DNA of 64,000 nucleotides from Polytrichum commune (taxonomy: Eukaryota; Streptophyta; Polytrichopsida; Polytrichales; Polytrichaceae). Positions within the stretch are counted from its first letter, which is position 1; every line of letters begins with the position of its first letter. The position numbers were made by a program, and so were the translations under genes. Shown here in pieces: positions 34,191 to 45,400 of this stretch. The DNA lies in contig OX485805.1 of the NCBI GenBank assembly GCA_950295325.1, positions 55,764,758 through 55,828,757 on the forward strand, read 5' to 3'. Under the pieces are notes generated by a model. It was not told where the DNA came from, did not search any database, and worked only from the letters and a program-made list of their open reading frames with translations.

Positions 34191-35921
34191 ATGACAGTTA
34201 GGGTTCTTGTTTAGGGTCGTTGGGAGAGGGAAAGGCCAACTGGACCCCTTGTTCTTTCCTGGGCCGCAGCTGCAGCTGGTGGGGCCCACAATTCGAAATG
34301 CAGGTATTCCCCTTTCTCCTTCCCTTTCTTCTTGAAGTTAAAATTTCTCTTACTCTTACTGACCCTGTGTAAGTGGGTTGGCACAGGTATGTAAGTTTCT
34401 TTTAGTGGGACTCCCCACCTTGGTGGGTTGAGTCCCCATTTCTTTGGGGTCCACTTGTTGGACCCCTCCAACAAAACCAAATCGGATTTTATACTGATGT
34501 CAAGTCCCTTTCCAAGACAGTGTCATATGTTGTCATCAAAGACAACAAAATCAAATAAAGTGGTTACACTTGTGTCCAATTTATAACTCCTAATGATTTA
34601 AGCTGATTTTTGGTAATTCCATCCCATTTGAATCTCAGCTGCTCGTAAATGGCTTCATGCTCTTCCATCTTGACACCGTTTCCGAGGTTGCAGAATTCCC
34701 ATTACTCATAAACAACTTTCCTTTATTCCTTTGTGTATTTGTCATTTCTGCCTGCAGCTCTTGGTTATTGAGTCATTTCCTTCGTAAACGGTTGCTCTGT
34801 CTAATATTCATTTCCTCACCTACTCGGTGCACACAATATCTGGAACCATCCGTTTCTCACAAAGCTTCACCTGGCCTTAACAGTACACTTGGTCGTAAGT
34901 TTCCCCCTCCGAGTTCTTTCCTTCCATCCCTCGAAAACTGGCCTGAGACTACCAAAACCCTTCGGAAAGAACTCCATCCGTTTGAGCTTCGCCCATCTGA
35001 TACTTCATCCGACCAAACTCCATCCAGTTGGTTACTTCCTCCGACTGTATGTTATCCAGCTAGTTACTTCATCCGACTGTTGCATTTGTCCTTATTACAT
35101 TCATTGTGATATCTGATAAGAACCTTCATCGTTGCTCGTCTCCCAAAGACGATATTTCCTTGGTCCCCCAATAATTTTACGCAATCTCTTTATACGATTT
35201 TAAAAGTACTTCAGCTTCCGTTCATCCATTGCTTCCATCGAAGTTCATCCCTCTAATTATTTATTCTCATTCTGTCCCATATCTCGCATCCTAAAATCGC
35301 ATTCATCTTTAAGCTTCCTGACTTCATCTCTTGTTGTTCGTAACAATAAACATCCGCCCGTGGCTGCGTATGACGGAGCGCCATCCATCCTTGCATTTGG
35401 TTGATACATCCATCTCCATAAGTCCCCTTTTCATTTAGTTATTCATTCCTTAGAAATGCACTTGTCAGTTGCTTCCTTCGAACATCTTTTTCGGCTTCAC
35501 TTTTCTTGAGAACTTCATGTTGTGGTTGCGCATGGGATACGTGTATTCTCCCGTGTTTAAATACTTCCCGTGGATATGCCTTAAGTGGAGGGTTTAGATC
35601 CTTATGGGACGAGTGCCTCAACTTCCCTTTGGCTACTCTCTCCCTCTACAGGTGGTGTCTATAGTGATGTCCGTCATAGGTATGCCCTAAATATCATTAC
35701 CATGTGTCACTAAAAATCTCTTTCCCCCTCCTAATAATTTCCAAATGGGTTAACCTCTAATCTCCGTGTTCAAATCCTAGACTTATGGTTTTGTTTACTT
35801 GCTCTCCCAATTGTGATTTGCTTATTACCATCTCCCGTCTTTAATTACCGTACAACAACTCTTATGGTTCTAGAGGGTAGTCCTAGGTGAGTCGTTACCT
35901 AGGCCTCCTTTCCTATGTCAT
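34191..35921. other. Non-coding stretch between gene G 5' half and retroelement
   Basis: No gene recognised. A run of 'catccga/catccag' words lies at 34965-35080 and a short near-palindrome TGTTGGACCCCTCCAACA at 34456-34473. A pyrimidine tract 35718-35732 (purine-rich on the minus strand) could be the polypurine tract of the minus-strand retroelement, so part of this stretch may be its 3' LTR, but I found no matching LTR on the other side. Confidence 0.4.
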
Positions 35922-38636
35922 TTATTTAGGAGAATGGTCCGTCTTACCCTCTATCCAGTCCAATGGGGTGGGGTAAGTGGTGCGAGCATCTTTCTTAGGG
36001 GCTTCTACCCGGTCAAGTTTTAAATTTTCCAAGGTGTTCCCTAGGTGGTTTAGGGGGGTATTAATCCCTCTCCATGAATTAATTTCTTCATCCCACATGT
36101 GTTGGGGGTCGTCATCTTCGAGTGTGGAAGGTTGTGCCCCATATACTTCTAACATAATTCTATGGATTTCTAAGTCCTCTGCGTCTAGGGTCGCTTGATC
36201 TAAGGGAGTGGTAGATCCGGGGTGTGGGATGACCTTGTCTTTGGATGGGGTAGTTGGGGATTGGTTTATGCCACTCCTTCTTGGTAGATGGTTTTGTTTC
36301 TCTCTAAGCTCAGTTTCCAAAATACGACATGCCAAAATTTGTAAAGCATACGCTTGAGTGGATTCTGGCTCTTGATAAGGCTTGAGTTTGTTCATGTTGA
36401 CTCGCCCCAAGTCTTCTCCTTGCAGGGTGGTGACATCAACTGATCCGTTGTCATAAACGTGTTTGATAAGGTAAGGTCCTGCCCATCTTATTTTGAACTT
36501 GCCCGGCCCGGGTATTTTATGGCGTAAGTGCCACAAGATTCTTTGGCCGGGGTAAAATCGTATTTTGGGTACGGCCGGTAACTCGGGCTCTTTACTCCGT
36601 GGGGAGTGCTTGGATTCCTCCGTGTCTTGTATAATTCCTTCCTCCAAGGTAACATGCCGTTTGGCTTTCTTTTGTGAAGTTTTGCTTGCTCCGTGGTGAC
36701 ACTGCTTACAATGTGTCCGTTTCCGAGGTTGGTCATGCCTTTCTTTACGCAATAATTGCATGTGCCTCATGTTTTCTTCCGCTTCATGTCGGGTTAAATC
36801 AATGGTCTGGAGTTGTTCCATCCTTTTCTTAAGTATGGGATGTATATCCTGGCTCCTTTGTTGGTGAACGTCAGGATGTAGGTAAGCCATAGGTAGCAAA
36901 GCTTCTGTCCCAAACACTAAAGAGAATGGGGTGTGCTTTGTTGTGACCTTGTAGGCTGTCCTATATGCCCATAGCGCTGCATGTAGTTTGGTGTCCCAGT
37001 CGGTTCGATTGGCATTAACCATTTTGGTCAAGGCGATCTTGATTACTTTGTTGGTGCTCTCAGCTTGCCCGTTAGCTTGCGGGTAATATGTTGTTGACTT
37101 TCGATGTAAAATCATAAATTCGTGAGTGAGCACTTTGATGGTGTCATTAATAAAATGACCTCCCTGATCGCTCACAAACTCCAATGGGCATCCAAATTTT
37201 GTGATTATTTCCTCAAAGAGGAATTTGGCTGTCGATTTAGCTGTGTTGTCCTTTAGAGCTCTCGCTTCCACCCACTTGGTGGTGTAGTCCGTCGCGGTAA
37301 CAATGTATCGATTCTTGGTACCTTTAGCTGGCGGGTTGACTGGTCCAATGAAATCCAAACCCCATTTCTGAAATACCTCGGTGGGCATTATGGGATGTAA
37401 GGGTTGGAGATTGGTTGAAATCTTGGGGCCAACTCTTTGACAAATATCGCATTGGGTGCAATATAAATGGACATTTCTTTTCATGGTGGGCCACCAATAC
37501 AAGGCAGTCAATACCTTGTGCAGGGTAATGTTGGCTGAGAAATGTCCTCCGGCAATTCCCTCATGAGCCTCAGCAATAATGGCAGTAGTTATTGGCCCGT
37601 TCACACATATTCTCCGTAAGCCATCAGGGCCTTCTTTGATCAAGGTCCCATTGTGGGTCAACCAATACGGCCTACTGCGTATTGCTATTTGTTGTCGTTG
37701 GGTGGTCGACGCCTCCGTGGTCAATCGACCATGCTTCAAATAATCAATGAAAGGAGCTCTCCAATCAAGTTCCTCCTTGTCTTTGCTTGTGACCGTTCGG
37801 CAGTCGATCACCTGTTTTGGGGTTTCTCGAGGCTGACACTGCACACAGTTTTTACAGAGATGATCGATGTCTGGCGGTATTGTGGGCCACCAGTAAGGTC
37901 CTGAAGCGACCCGCGAGATCATCTCATCCATCGAGAGATGTGGGGATCTCCGTTTATGTATGTTTGTTAGCCATTTGATCCCCTCATCTTGGGAGATACA
38001 CAATTTGATGTCTCCGTTTAACCTTCGGTTCAATAAGTCTTTTTCCAGGAAATAATCAGGTATTTCTTCTTTCAATATCCCCAATTCTTCTTGGAATGCC
38101 AATTCGCTTAATTCCATCGGTTGTTTTAGGTGTTGTATGATTGGTTCTCGCCAATCCTGTGCTTCACCTCTTCTGAATGGGATGGTTCCATACTTCGCAG
38201 CTCGGAAGCTTAACGTTGTCCCGAGCTGACATATCCGGCATTCGTCAACTAAACGTTGCACGTCTAGAGAGATAGTTGGCCACCAGTACGGGCCTTCGTG
38301 CACTTGAGCGGTTGTTTCTTTCGCAGTCAAGTGTGGTACTTGATATTCGTGTACCCTCTTTACCCAATCGACGGCGTCTCCTTTTGTGATACACATTTTC
38401 ACTTCACCCTCGGGTAATTGATACTTCAAACCATCCTTGGTTATGAAATACATTTCAGCGTTGGGGTCAAGTAATCCCACATTTGCATGGGTGTCAATAA
38501 AGTTCCAATCTTCAAAGTTTTCCAGTCGTTGTATGACTGAGTGCCTCCAATCCGGCTCGGATATTGTTTCTGGGAGCGCCGCACTTTGACTTTCCTCGGG
38601 GTGTTTTGTCTTGCTCTCTGTTCCTCTACAACTATC
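35922..38636 (-). CDS. Ty3/gypsy polyprotein, 3' part: three HHCC modules and integrase
   Basis: Open from 38480 (and without stops from 38636) to 35922, in the same frame as the upstream ORF but separated from it by one TAA at 38637. It has HHCC zinc modules at residues 44-84, 175-215 and 306-347 (each with YWWPT). The integrase core has Asp in KWGLDFIGP (376), Asp in FVSDQGGHF (438) and Glu in NGQAESTNK (474), all present. The C-terminal part has GPGKFKIRWAGPYLIKHVYD and VNMNKLKPY, the tail typical of non-chromodomain (Tat/Athila-like) plant elements; no chromodomain. Only the third module is in the usual place before the core. The product would insert the cDNA into the genome. Confidence 0.9.
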   Translation of the reverse strand, partial: DSCRGTESKTKHPEESQSAALPETISEPDWRHSVIQRLENFEDWNFIDTHANVGLLDPNAEMYFITKDGLKYQLPEGEVKMCITKGDAVDWVKRVHEYQVPHLTAKETTAQVHEGPYWWPTISLDVQRLVDECRICQLGTTLSFRAAKYGTIPFRRGEAQDWREPIIQHLKQPMELSELAFQEELGILKEEIPDYFLEKDLLNRRLNGDIKLCISQDEGIKWLTNIHKRRSPHLSMDEMISRVASGPYWWPTIPPDIDHLCKNCVQCQPRETPKQVIDCRTVTSKDKEELDWRAPFIDYLKHGRLTTEASTTQRQQIAIRSRPYWLTHNGTLIKEGPDGLRRICVNGPITTAIIAEAHEGIAGGHFSANITLHKVLTALYWWPTMKRNVHLYCTQCDICQRVGPKISTNLQPLHPIMPTEVFQKWGLDFIGPVNPPAKGTKNRYIVTATDYTTKWVEARALKDNTAKSTAKFLFEEIITKFGCPLEFVSDQGGHFINDTIKVLTHEFMILHRKSTTYYPQANGQAESTNKVIKIALTKMVNANRTDWDTKLHAALWAYRTAYKVTTKHTPFSLVFGTEALLPMAYLHPDVHQQRSQDIHPILKKRMEQLQTIDLTRHEAEENMRHMQLLRKERHDQPRKRTHCKQCHHGASKTSQKKAKRHVTLEEGIIQDTEESKHSPRSKEPELPAVPKIRFYPGQRILWHLRHKIPGPGKFKIRWAGPYLIKHVYDNGSVDVTTLQGEDLGRVNMNKLKPYQEPESTQAYALQILACRILETELREKQNHLPRRSGINQSPTTPSKDKVIPHPGSTTPLDQATLDAEDLEIHRIMLEVYGAQPSTLEDDDPQHMWDEEINSWRGINTPLNHLGNTLENLKLDRVEAPKKDARTTYPTPLDWIEGKTDHSPK

Positions 38637-41600
38637 TTAGTGCTTTAGGTAGTTGCATACGTCATGTCCCCACGTTGGCCACCAATACGCCCCGGTGGCT
38701 ACGGCCTTCCAGGTTTCTATGGCTGCCAAATGGGGCATGCTTTGTCCATGAATCTTAGCTAAGTATGCGGGTACTTGAGTCTCTGGTATACACATTTGGT
38801 TACTCTTCCCTCCTTTGCGTATCCGTTGCAAAGTACCGTTGGTGAACACAAAATGCTTATGGCTTTGCTCCACCGCTCTCCTCACCTCTGGTAGTAAGGC
38901 TTGGTCAAAGATTTTTCCGCATGTCAGGTATTCCAAATATGGACGTCCCCAATCTAGGCTCTTCTCACCTAGAAGTGTTTGTGTTTCTTTTTCTGTTGCA
39001 AGCCCGACTTGGTTGCTGCAAACCGGGCATTTCCCGTTGCATAAGTTCTTGATGTCGGACCCGCACGTGGGCCACCAATATGGCCCAAACAGGGACAGGT
39101 GCCATGTGGTTTCCATGCTAAGATGCTCTCCTGTGTCCGTGACATGTAGTTCTTGTAGGTATTTGTTTACCTCATGTCCGGCAATACATATCTTGATTTC
39201 ACCATTTGATAGTATTCTTTTCAATTTGCCTCCTTCGATGAAGTATTCCCGGCTCTGGCGGGCAATCTTCTTGTGTTGTCCTTTTGAGATGTGGGGCCCC
39301 TTAAGGTACCCGTAGGTGAGGTATTCTATTAATAACCTCCTCCAATCCTTGTTGTCTTGTGGTTGTGCGGCAATGGATCCGCAAATTATGTTATGGTATG
39401 GGCCTGTAAATCGCTCTCGACAGGATCGACAATCATACTCAATGTAGAATTGTATATCACTTAGCCCCATCGTGGGCCACCATCGGTTCCCTTGTAAACA
39501 ACGTAACCAGGTGTATTGATCGTTTAGGTGCGCTTTTCGATAGACATGCATTTTTCCTATATAATGCTTGATTTGGTAATCCGCAATGCATATCTTCGCC
39601 ATTCCGTTCTTCTCTAATTTTCGGAGTTTTCCTTTCTCCAATGTGAAGATCTCACTATCCCGTATGAGCTCTCTTTGCCTTCTTTGAGTCTCTATGTCCA
39701 TCTTGAACTTCCCCCGTGTTATGTATTCAACCAGGGGTGTTCTCCAATCATTGAAGGTTTCCTTGTACGGTATCATCTCTGTTTCATGATTAGGTTGTGA
39801 AGAACTTCCCTCCGTTGGTAATTCTTCCCCCTGTCCTTCACATTCAGTGCATAGCGTGATGAGTAGTGAAACATCCTCCGCTATGGTTGGCCACCAGTAT
39901 GGTCCTTGTAGTACCAGTTGTTGGGTGGCGTTTATCGAGAAATGTCGATTTCCCTGTATATGGAGGGTCTTGATGTAACTCCTCACATACCTTCCAGGTA
40001 TACATTTCTTTATGATGCCGTTGTGAAACATGCGATGTAGTTCTCCTTCCTTGAGTATGAAGAATCGACTGCGGTAAGCAAGCAATCTCCTTTCCTCTAG
40101 GGGTAGGGAACTCACCCACGGGGTCCCGTATGTTTGACAGGTTAAATATTGGACATATGGTGTTGTCCAATCCGGTTCCGCTTTCCCTGTCATATCCTCT
40201 TGTGCCTCCAAAGGTTTGACAGGAAGTGGGTCATCGTCGTCCTCGGAGTCGTGTGGGGTAATGTCCCCAGTTACGTCACCTTTGTCTGCCAACTTACATA
40301 CTGGGCATTCATCACAATACTCCAGTACATCTCTTCGCCGTGTGGGCCACCAATACGGTGTGCATAGTATATAGTGCCACGTAGAAGATAGATTGTAATG
40401 TACTCCGTCCTGTACATGGGCTTCACCTATAATTTCTTCGATGATATCCCCGGCTACGCATTCGTGTATTTTGCCGGAGATACTGACCCGCATGAGCTTC
40501 TCCTCGTCCAAAACGAAAGGTTCACTCAGCTGTTTAACTTTAGTTTGTTCTTCAGGGGTAGTGAGTACGGACAACAATTTTCCGTGTGTAAGGTACTCAA
40601 TAAAAGGTGCTCGCCAGTCCTCAAACGGCTGCACATGTACCATGAATAAGCTTGCTAAGTTGTGAAATTGTTCCCGACATGTCGGGCAACCGTATTTGAT
40701 AAAATTTTGTACGTCGTAGATCCCCATGGTGGGCCACCACCGATTTCCTTTCGAGATCCGAAACCAAGTTTGATCAGCGGTTAAATGTTTTTGTTGGTAA
40801 ATATGCATTTCCTCTATCCATTGCTTGATTTGAGGTCCCGCGATGCATTCTTTGGTTTTCCCATTCTTTTCTATTCTCCTGAGTTTCCCTTTGTCCATCG
40901 TGAAAAACTCGCTTCTTCGTATGATCTCTTTGTGTTCCCTTCGCGTAAGTGTCCCTACCTTGATTTCTCCCTGGGTCAGGTACTCGATTATTGGTGTTCT
41001 CCAATCGTTGAGGGTCTCTTCATAGGGTACGGCGCCTTTTGAGGTAGTAGGTTCGTGGGATCCTTCCTTTGGGGCCAGCTCGTCCCCTTTTCCACGACAA
41101 CATGTACATAAGGTTATGAACAACGAGAGGTCCTCTGCTATGGTGGGCCACCAATATGGCTCTCGTAAGATGAGTTGCAGGGTGGCGTTGAAGGAGCAAT
41201 GCCGATTTTCACGTATGTGGAAAGCCTTTATGTAGCTTCTGACGTACTTCCCAGGCATACATCTTTTGACGACGTTGTTCTGGAAGATGCGGTGTAATTC
41301 CCCTTCCTTTAGTATAAAGAATTGACTGCGATGAGCTATTAATTGCTTCTCTATCTCAGGTAGGTCGTCTTCCCATTTGGTTCCATGGGTCAAATACTGA
41401 ACATAGGGGGTCGTCCAATCGGGATCGGTACCACTTGTCAAGATCTCTCCGGCTTCCCAAGGCTCAATTGGTAGCACGTTATTGGGGTCTCTAGTATCGG
41501 CCGGTGAGAATGTGTCGTGCATCTCTCCTTTATTTACCATGTTACATACCGGGCAATTTTGGCAATATGCCAAAACATCCTTCCTACGAGTAGGCCACCA

Positions 41601-42464
41601 GTAAGGTGTGCGCAGAATATTCTGCCATGTGGTCGTGAAATTAACATGTGTTCCTTCGTGTTCGTGGGCTTCACCTATCATTTCTTCAATGATATCGCCA
41701 GCGATGCACTCCTGTACCTTACCAGTGATGCTTACCCGCTTGAGTGTTTCGTTATCTAAAACGAATGGTTTGCTTAGTTGTTTGATCTTATCCTGCTCTT
41801 GTGGGGTGGCTAGAACTGATAGTAATCTTCCATGGGTAAGGTATTCAATAAAAGGTGCTCGCCAGTCTTCAAAAGGTTGTACATGAACCATGAAGAGGCT
41901 AGCATCTGGAAACTGATCTTGTACCCCCGAGGGGTCTTCTCCACTTTCTATCCTGGACAGGTGGTCAGCCATCACATGGCTTCTACCGGGCTTGTAGACC
42001 ACTTCAAAGTCATATTCCTGAAGCAAAAGCATCCATCTCGCAATACGCCCGGATACTACTGGTCTATTGACCAAGTATATCAACGCTTGATGGTCCACAT
42101 AGAAGACAAAATGGTTGGCCAGTAGGTAGTGCCTAAATTTGCCCACTGAATAAACCATTGCTAGAGCCTCACGCTCTGTTGTGCTGTAGTTCTTCTCGGC
42201 ACTGTTCAAAAGTCGGCTTGCATAATGAATCGGAGAATCTCTATCTCCATGTATGTTTTGGGCCAGAACGGCTCCAATAGCTATGTTGGACGCGTCACAG
42301 TGTACGTGGAAGTCCATAGTCCAATTAGGGGTCATAAGAATGGGTGTAGTCGTAAGCCTCTTCTTTACCTCTTCAAAGGCCTCTTGACAAGGTTTGGTCC
42401 AAATGTATTTTCTCCTTTCTTGAGCAATAAGTACAAGGGCCAAGTGATATCCGCATACATCCAT
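38637..42464 (-). CDS. Ty3/gypsy polyprotein, middle part: RNase H and eight HHCC modules
   Basis: 1275 codons. Residues 50-170 are RNase H (FHVHCDASNIAIGAVL, LLNSAEKNYSTTEREALAMV, FVFYVDHQALI, GRSHVMADHLSR). Then eight repeats of a ~130-150 residue module: W.xPxIEYLTxG, a hydrophobic 'FxLxxGxLxRI', CIxG, H..H, YWWPT or RWWPT, C..C. Zinc His/Cys spans are 267-307, 416-456, 554-596, 683-723, 835-875, 973-1015 and 1107-1149; the eighth (from 1239) is cut by TAA at 38637-38639 just before its Cys pair. Modules 1-2-3 resemble 4-5-6 in order, so a three-module block was duplicated. Normally one such module precedes integrase. The frame differs from the RT ORF: a one-base slip near 42410 joins them. 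Confidence 0.9.
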   Translation of the reverse strand: MDVCGYHLALVLIAQERRKYIWTKPCQEAFEEVKKRLTTTPILMTPNWTMDFHVHCDASNIAIGAVLAQNIHGDRDSPIHYASRLLNSAEKNYSTTEREALAMVYSVGKFRHYLLANHFVFYVDHQALIYLVNRPVVSGRIARWMLLLQEYDFEVVYKPGRSHVMADHLSRIESGEDPSGVQDQFPDASLFMVHVQPFEDWRAPFIEYLTHGRLLSVLATPQEQDKIKQLSKPFVLDNETLKRVSITGKVQECIAGDIIEEMIGEAHEHEGTHVNFTTTWQNILRTPYWWPTRRKDVLAYCQNCPVCNMVNKGEMHDTFSPADTRDPNNVLPIEPWEAGEILTSGTDPDWTTPYVQYLTHGTKWEDDLPEIEKQLIAHRSQFFILKEGELHRIFQNNVVKRCMPGKYVRSYIKAFHIRENRHCSFNATLQLILREPYWWPTIAEDLSLFITLCTCCRGKGDELAPKEGSHEPTTSKGAVPYEETLNDWRTPIIEYLTQGEIKVGTLTRREHKEIIRRSEFFTMDKGKLRRIEKNGKTKECIAGPQIKQWIEEMHIYQQKHLTADQTWFRISKGNRWWPTMGIYDVQNFIKYGCPTCREQFHNLASLFMVHVQPFEDWRAPFIEYLTHGKLLSVLTTPEEQTKVKQLSEPFVLDEEKLMRVSISGKIHECVAGDIIEEIIGEAHVQDGVHYNLSSTWHYILCTPYWWPTRRRDVLEYCDECPVCKLADKGDVTGDITPHDSEDDDDPLPVKPLEAQEDMTGKAEPDWTTPYVQYLTCQTYGTPWVSSLPLEERRLLAYRSRFFILKEGELHRMFHNGIIKKCIPGRYVRSYIKTLHIQGNRHFSINATQQLVLQGPYWWPTIAEDVSLLITLCTECEGQGEELPTEGSSSQPNHETEMIPYKETFNDWRTPLVEYITRGKFKMDIETQRRQRELIRDSEIFTLEKGKLRKLEKNGMAKICIADYQIKHYIGKMHVYRKAHLNDQYTWLRCLQGNRWWPTMGLSDIQFYIEYDCRSCRERFTGPYHNIICGSIAAQPQDNKDWRRLLIEYLTYGYLKGPHISKGQHKKIARQSREYFIEGGKLKRILSNGEIKICIAGHEVNKYLQELHVTDTGEHLSMETTWHLSLFGPYWWPTCGSDIKNLCNGKCPVCSNQVGLATEKETQTLLGEKSLDWGRPYLEYLTCGKIFDQALLPEVRRAVEQSHKHFVFTNGTLQRIRKGGKSNQMCIPETQVPAYLAKIHGQSMPHLAAIETWKAVATGAYWWPTWGHDVCNYLKH

Positions 42465-45400
42465 ATGAATTTGCGGTGGTAAGTGGCTTGTCCCAAGAAA
42501 CTTCGGATTCCCCGTACTGTGGTTGGCGGGGGTAATTCTTTTATGACTCCCACCTTCTTAGGGTCCACCAACAATCCTTCCTTGCACACTACATGCCCAA
42601 GGAGCCTCCCGGAGTTTACACAGAAATAACATTTCTCCGGGTTCAAGCTCACTCCATTCTCGCGGCATTTAATGAGACACTTCTCCAAGTGCTCAATATG
42701 GTCTTCCTTGGTGCCATATACGGTAAAGTCATCCAGAAAAACCTTCATAAATTTGTCAAGGTAATCGGCAAAGATCTTCATCATACCTCTTTGGAAGGTG
42801 GCTGGCGCACACATCAATCCAAAGGGCATCACTCGGTATGCGAATGCTCCATACTCGGTGATGAAAGAGGTTTTCAGCTGGTCTTCCAGCGCGATCATGA
42901 TTTGGTTGTAGCCGCTGTACCCGTCCATCAACGTGTACATCTCGTGTCCTGCAACCGCTTCCAAGATTGATTCCGTAAAAGGTAGAGGAAAAGGATCTAC
43001 CTTGGTGACTGCGTTGAGTTTGCGGTAGTCGACGCACACTCGTAGTTTCCCATTCTTCTTGGGCACAATCACAATTGGTGATAACCATTCCGTTTTGTCA
43101 ACGGGGTATATGAATCCTGCCTCCAAGTATTTGTCGATTTCTTCCTTGACTTTGGCGGCATAATTGGGATTCATCCTATAGCGCATTTGCCTTACAGGCT
43201 TGGCCTCAGGCTGCAACTCGATCTTGTGTTCGCATATGTGCGGAGGTATCCCTTTCATATCTTTGTATGTAAATGCGAATACGTCCTTGAATCTTAATAA
43301 GAGTTCTTTTACTTGTGCTTCGTAGACACCCAAATCCTTGGCTATCTTGACTAACTTAGGATCCTCCGGAGTACCTAAGTTCAAGTTTTTGACCAAGTCT
43401 TCATCTTCAACCGTCCATCCGGCTATTTTCTTCCCCTTGACAGCTTCTGAGGCAGGGGTACGGTCCACTGTTATGTTTCCTTCTTTTGCTTTGTAAAACT
43501 GGGAGGGGTATACAGGTTTCTCCTCCATAGCCTCTTGCTCCTTTTTGGTCGCTTTCCTCGACCGAGGTTTCTCGGATTTACCTCCCTGTGGTGTAGGCGT
43601 TCCGACAGTAGCAACCTCCATTGTATTGCAACTTGGTCCTTTTAACTTCCTCAAGCTTTTCAAATCGAAATCTCCCATGGGGAGTAGTTCGGGGAAGGCC
43701 TCATAGACTATGGCTTCTTCCTCATCTGATAGTCCCATCTCCCAGTCGTAATCTTCCCAATGCAAAGGTCTCTTTGCAGGGGATAGCGCTAGCGTTCTCT
43801 GGGTGCTTACTTCCACCTTGTTCCCTCCCTGGGTCAAGGTTAGTTTGTTGAGGGGCCAGTCATGTTGGGCTTGAGCCTCCTTCAACCACGGTCTTCCCAA
43901 TAATAGGGAGTAACTGTCTTCAGTACTCACCATGTCTATAACGGTGAGTGTCGTCCGGATCACAATCCCGCCAACATCAAGGCGTACGTCCCGGATAATT
44001 CCTTTGGGCATGACCTTTCTTTGGTCTGCCATTTTTATGGTGAATGGTGCGGGCTCTATCCTCTTGAGTCCCAATTTCCTTCTTAACGTGTCCGTGATGA
44101 TGTTCACTCCTGAACCACCATCGATCAAGGCGTTTGGTACTTGCCTATTCTTCACAATTACGGATATCATGGGCATTTCTTCATCAAATGCCTTTGCCGT
44201 AATTTGATAGGTTTGAGTCGGTTCTTTCGACTTCTCCTCATGTGTTAATGCCGCCATTATCCGCTTCTTGCAATAAGGGGCTATCTCAAGTAACTGTCCG
44301 ATTGATATGTTTGCTTTTGTGTGATTCATCACACTCTCCAAGATCTTATCTACCCTTGCCTGGGTAGCTGTTGGGACGCCTCCTTCCTTGGGGCTCCGTT
44401 CCGTGGGCTTCTCTGCCTCTTCCTTTTCTGGGTACCAAGGTGCGAACTCTTCTGGCGTGGGTAGAGCTTCGCCCTCTTCCTCCTGTATCTCATGGATAGT
44501 CTTACTCACCTCCCGGTGGACTTCCCTATCCGCTTTCCATTCTTCACTGTTGGCTCCTATCTGCCTTTCTTCAATCACTTTGTTGCGCCCGTCATCCTCG
44601 AACGCGTCATCCCTTTCATCTTCAGAGTTCTCCTCTCCCTTTCGGTGGTCTTCTTGCTCCTCCGAGCTGCCACTACTCGATTCATCATCGTCATCACTGT
44701 CATCACTTTCACTATCCTCCTTGCCTTTCTCGGCTGCAGCCCGCTGGGCTCTCGTCATTACACAAACCGCAGGGGACACCACATTGGCTCCTACTGCCGG
44801 TTTCGTATTTCTAAATCCACTCAACTCCTGTTGGTGTTTAATAAAGTGCGGACAATCCGGCTTCCGGTGCCCCTTCTGATGACAATAAAAACACTCGTCG
44901 GGGTTGCCATCTCGCTGTGGTCCGCCAGTGAACCCAGTTCTCGGCGCTGCCTTGGTGTTGTTACTATCCATCAGGCTTCTGGTATACTCATACCTGTCAT
45001 GGTTGATAGGTCCTCTGGGGCCTCCTCGGTAGGGGTATCCATCTTCCCTCCGGAAATCTTGGGTCTTGTAAGGGGAATATCCTTCCCTTCTAAAATCATT
45101 CCTGTAGTTGTCATTGGGCCTGTAATAGGGCCGTTCATCTCTGCGATATTCATTTCCCCGGTAGGGGCCTCCCGTCTCCCGCCGGTAATCGCCTTCCCTA
45201 GAAGGGGATCTCTCTTCTCTTCTAAACTCAATCCTTGGTTCAAACCGAACCCTTCGATCATTCATGTCTCGCCTAGGAGTGATCGCTCCTGGCCTTCGAT
45301 TGGTTTGGGGTTGCATTTGATTTACCCCATATCTCCTCTCTCGGGGTCTCCGAGATTCGTGCCTTTCATAGACACATTCACTTGTGTTATGCGTTAGGCT

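Noticed and set aside
34456-34473. TGTTGGA...TCCAACA as LTR boundary of the minus-strand retroelement
   Set aside because: Resembles the edge at 47792 but the neighbouring sequences do not match and there is no room for an LTR before gene G.
44492-45397. 301-codon plus-strand ORF
   Set aside because: Antisense shadow of the gag CCHC/Arg-rich region on the minus strand.
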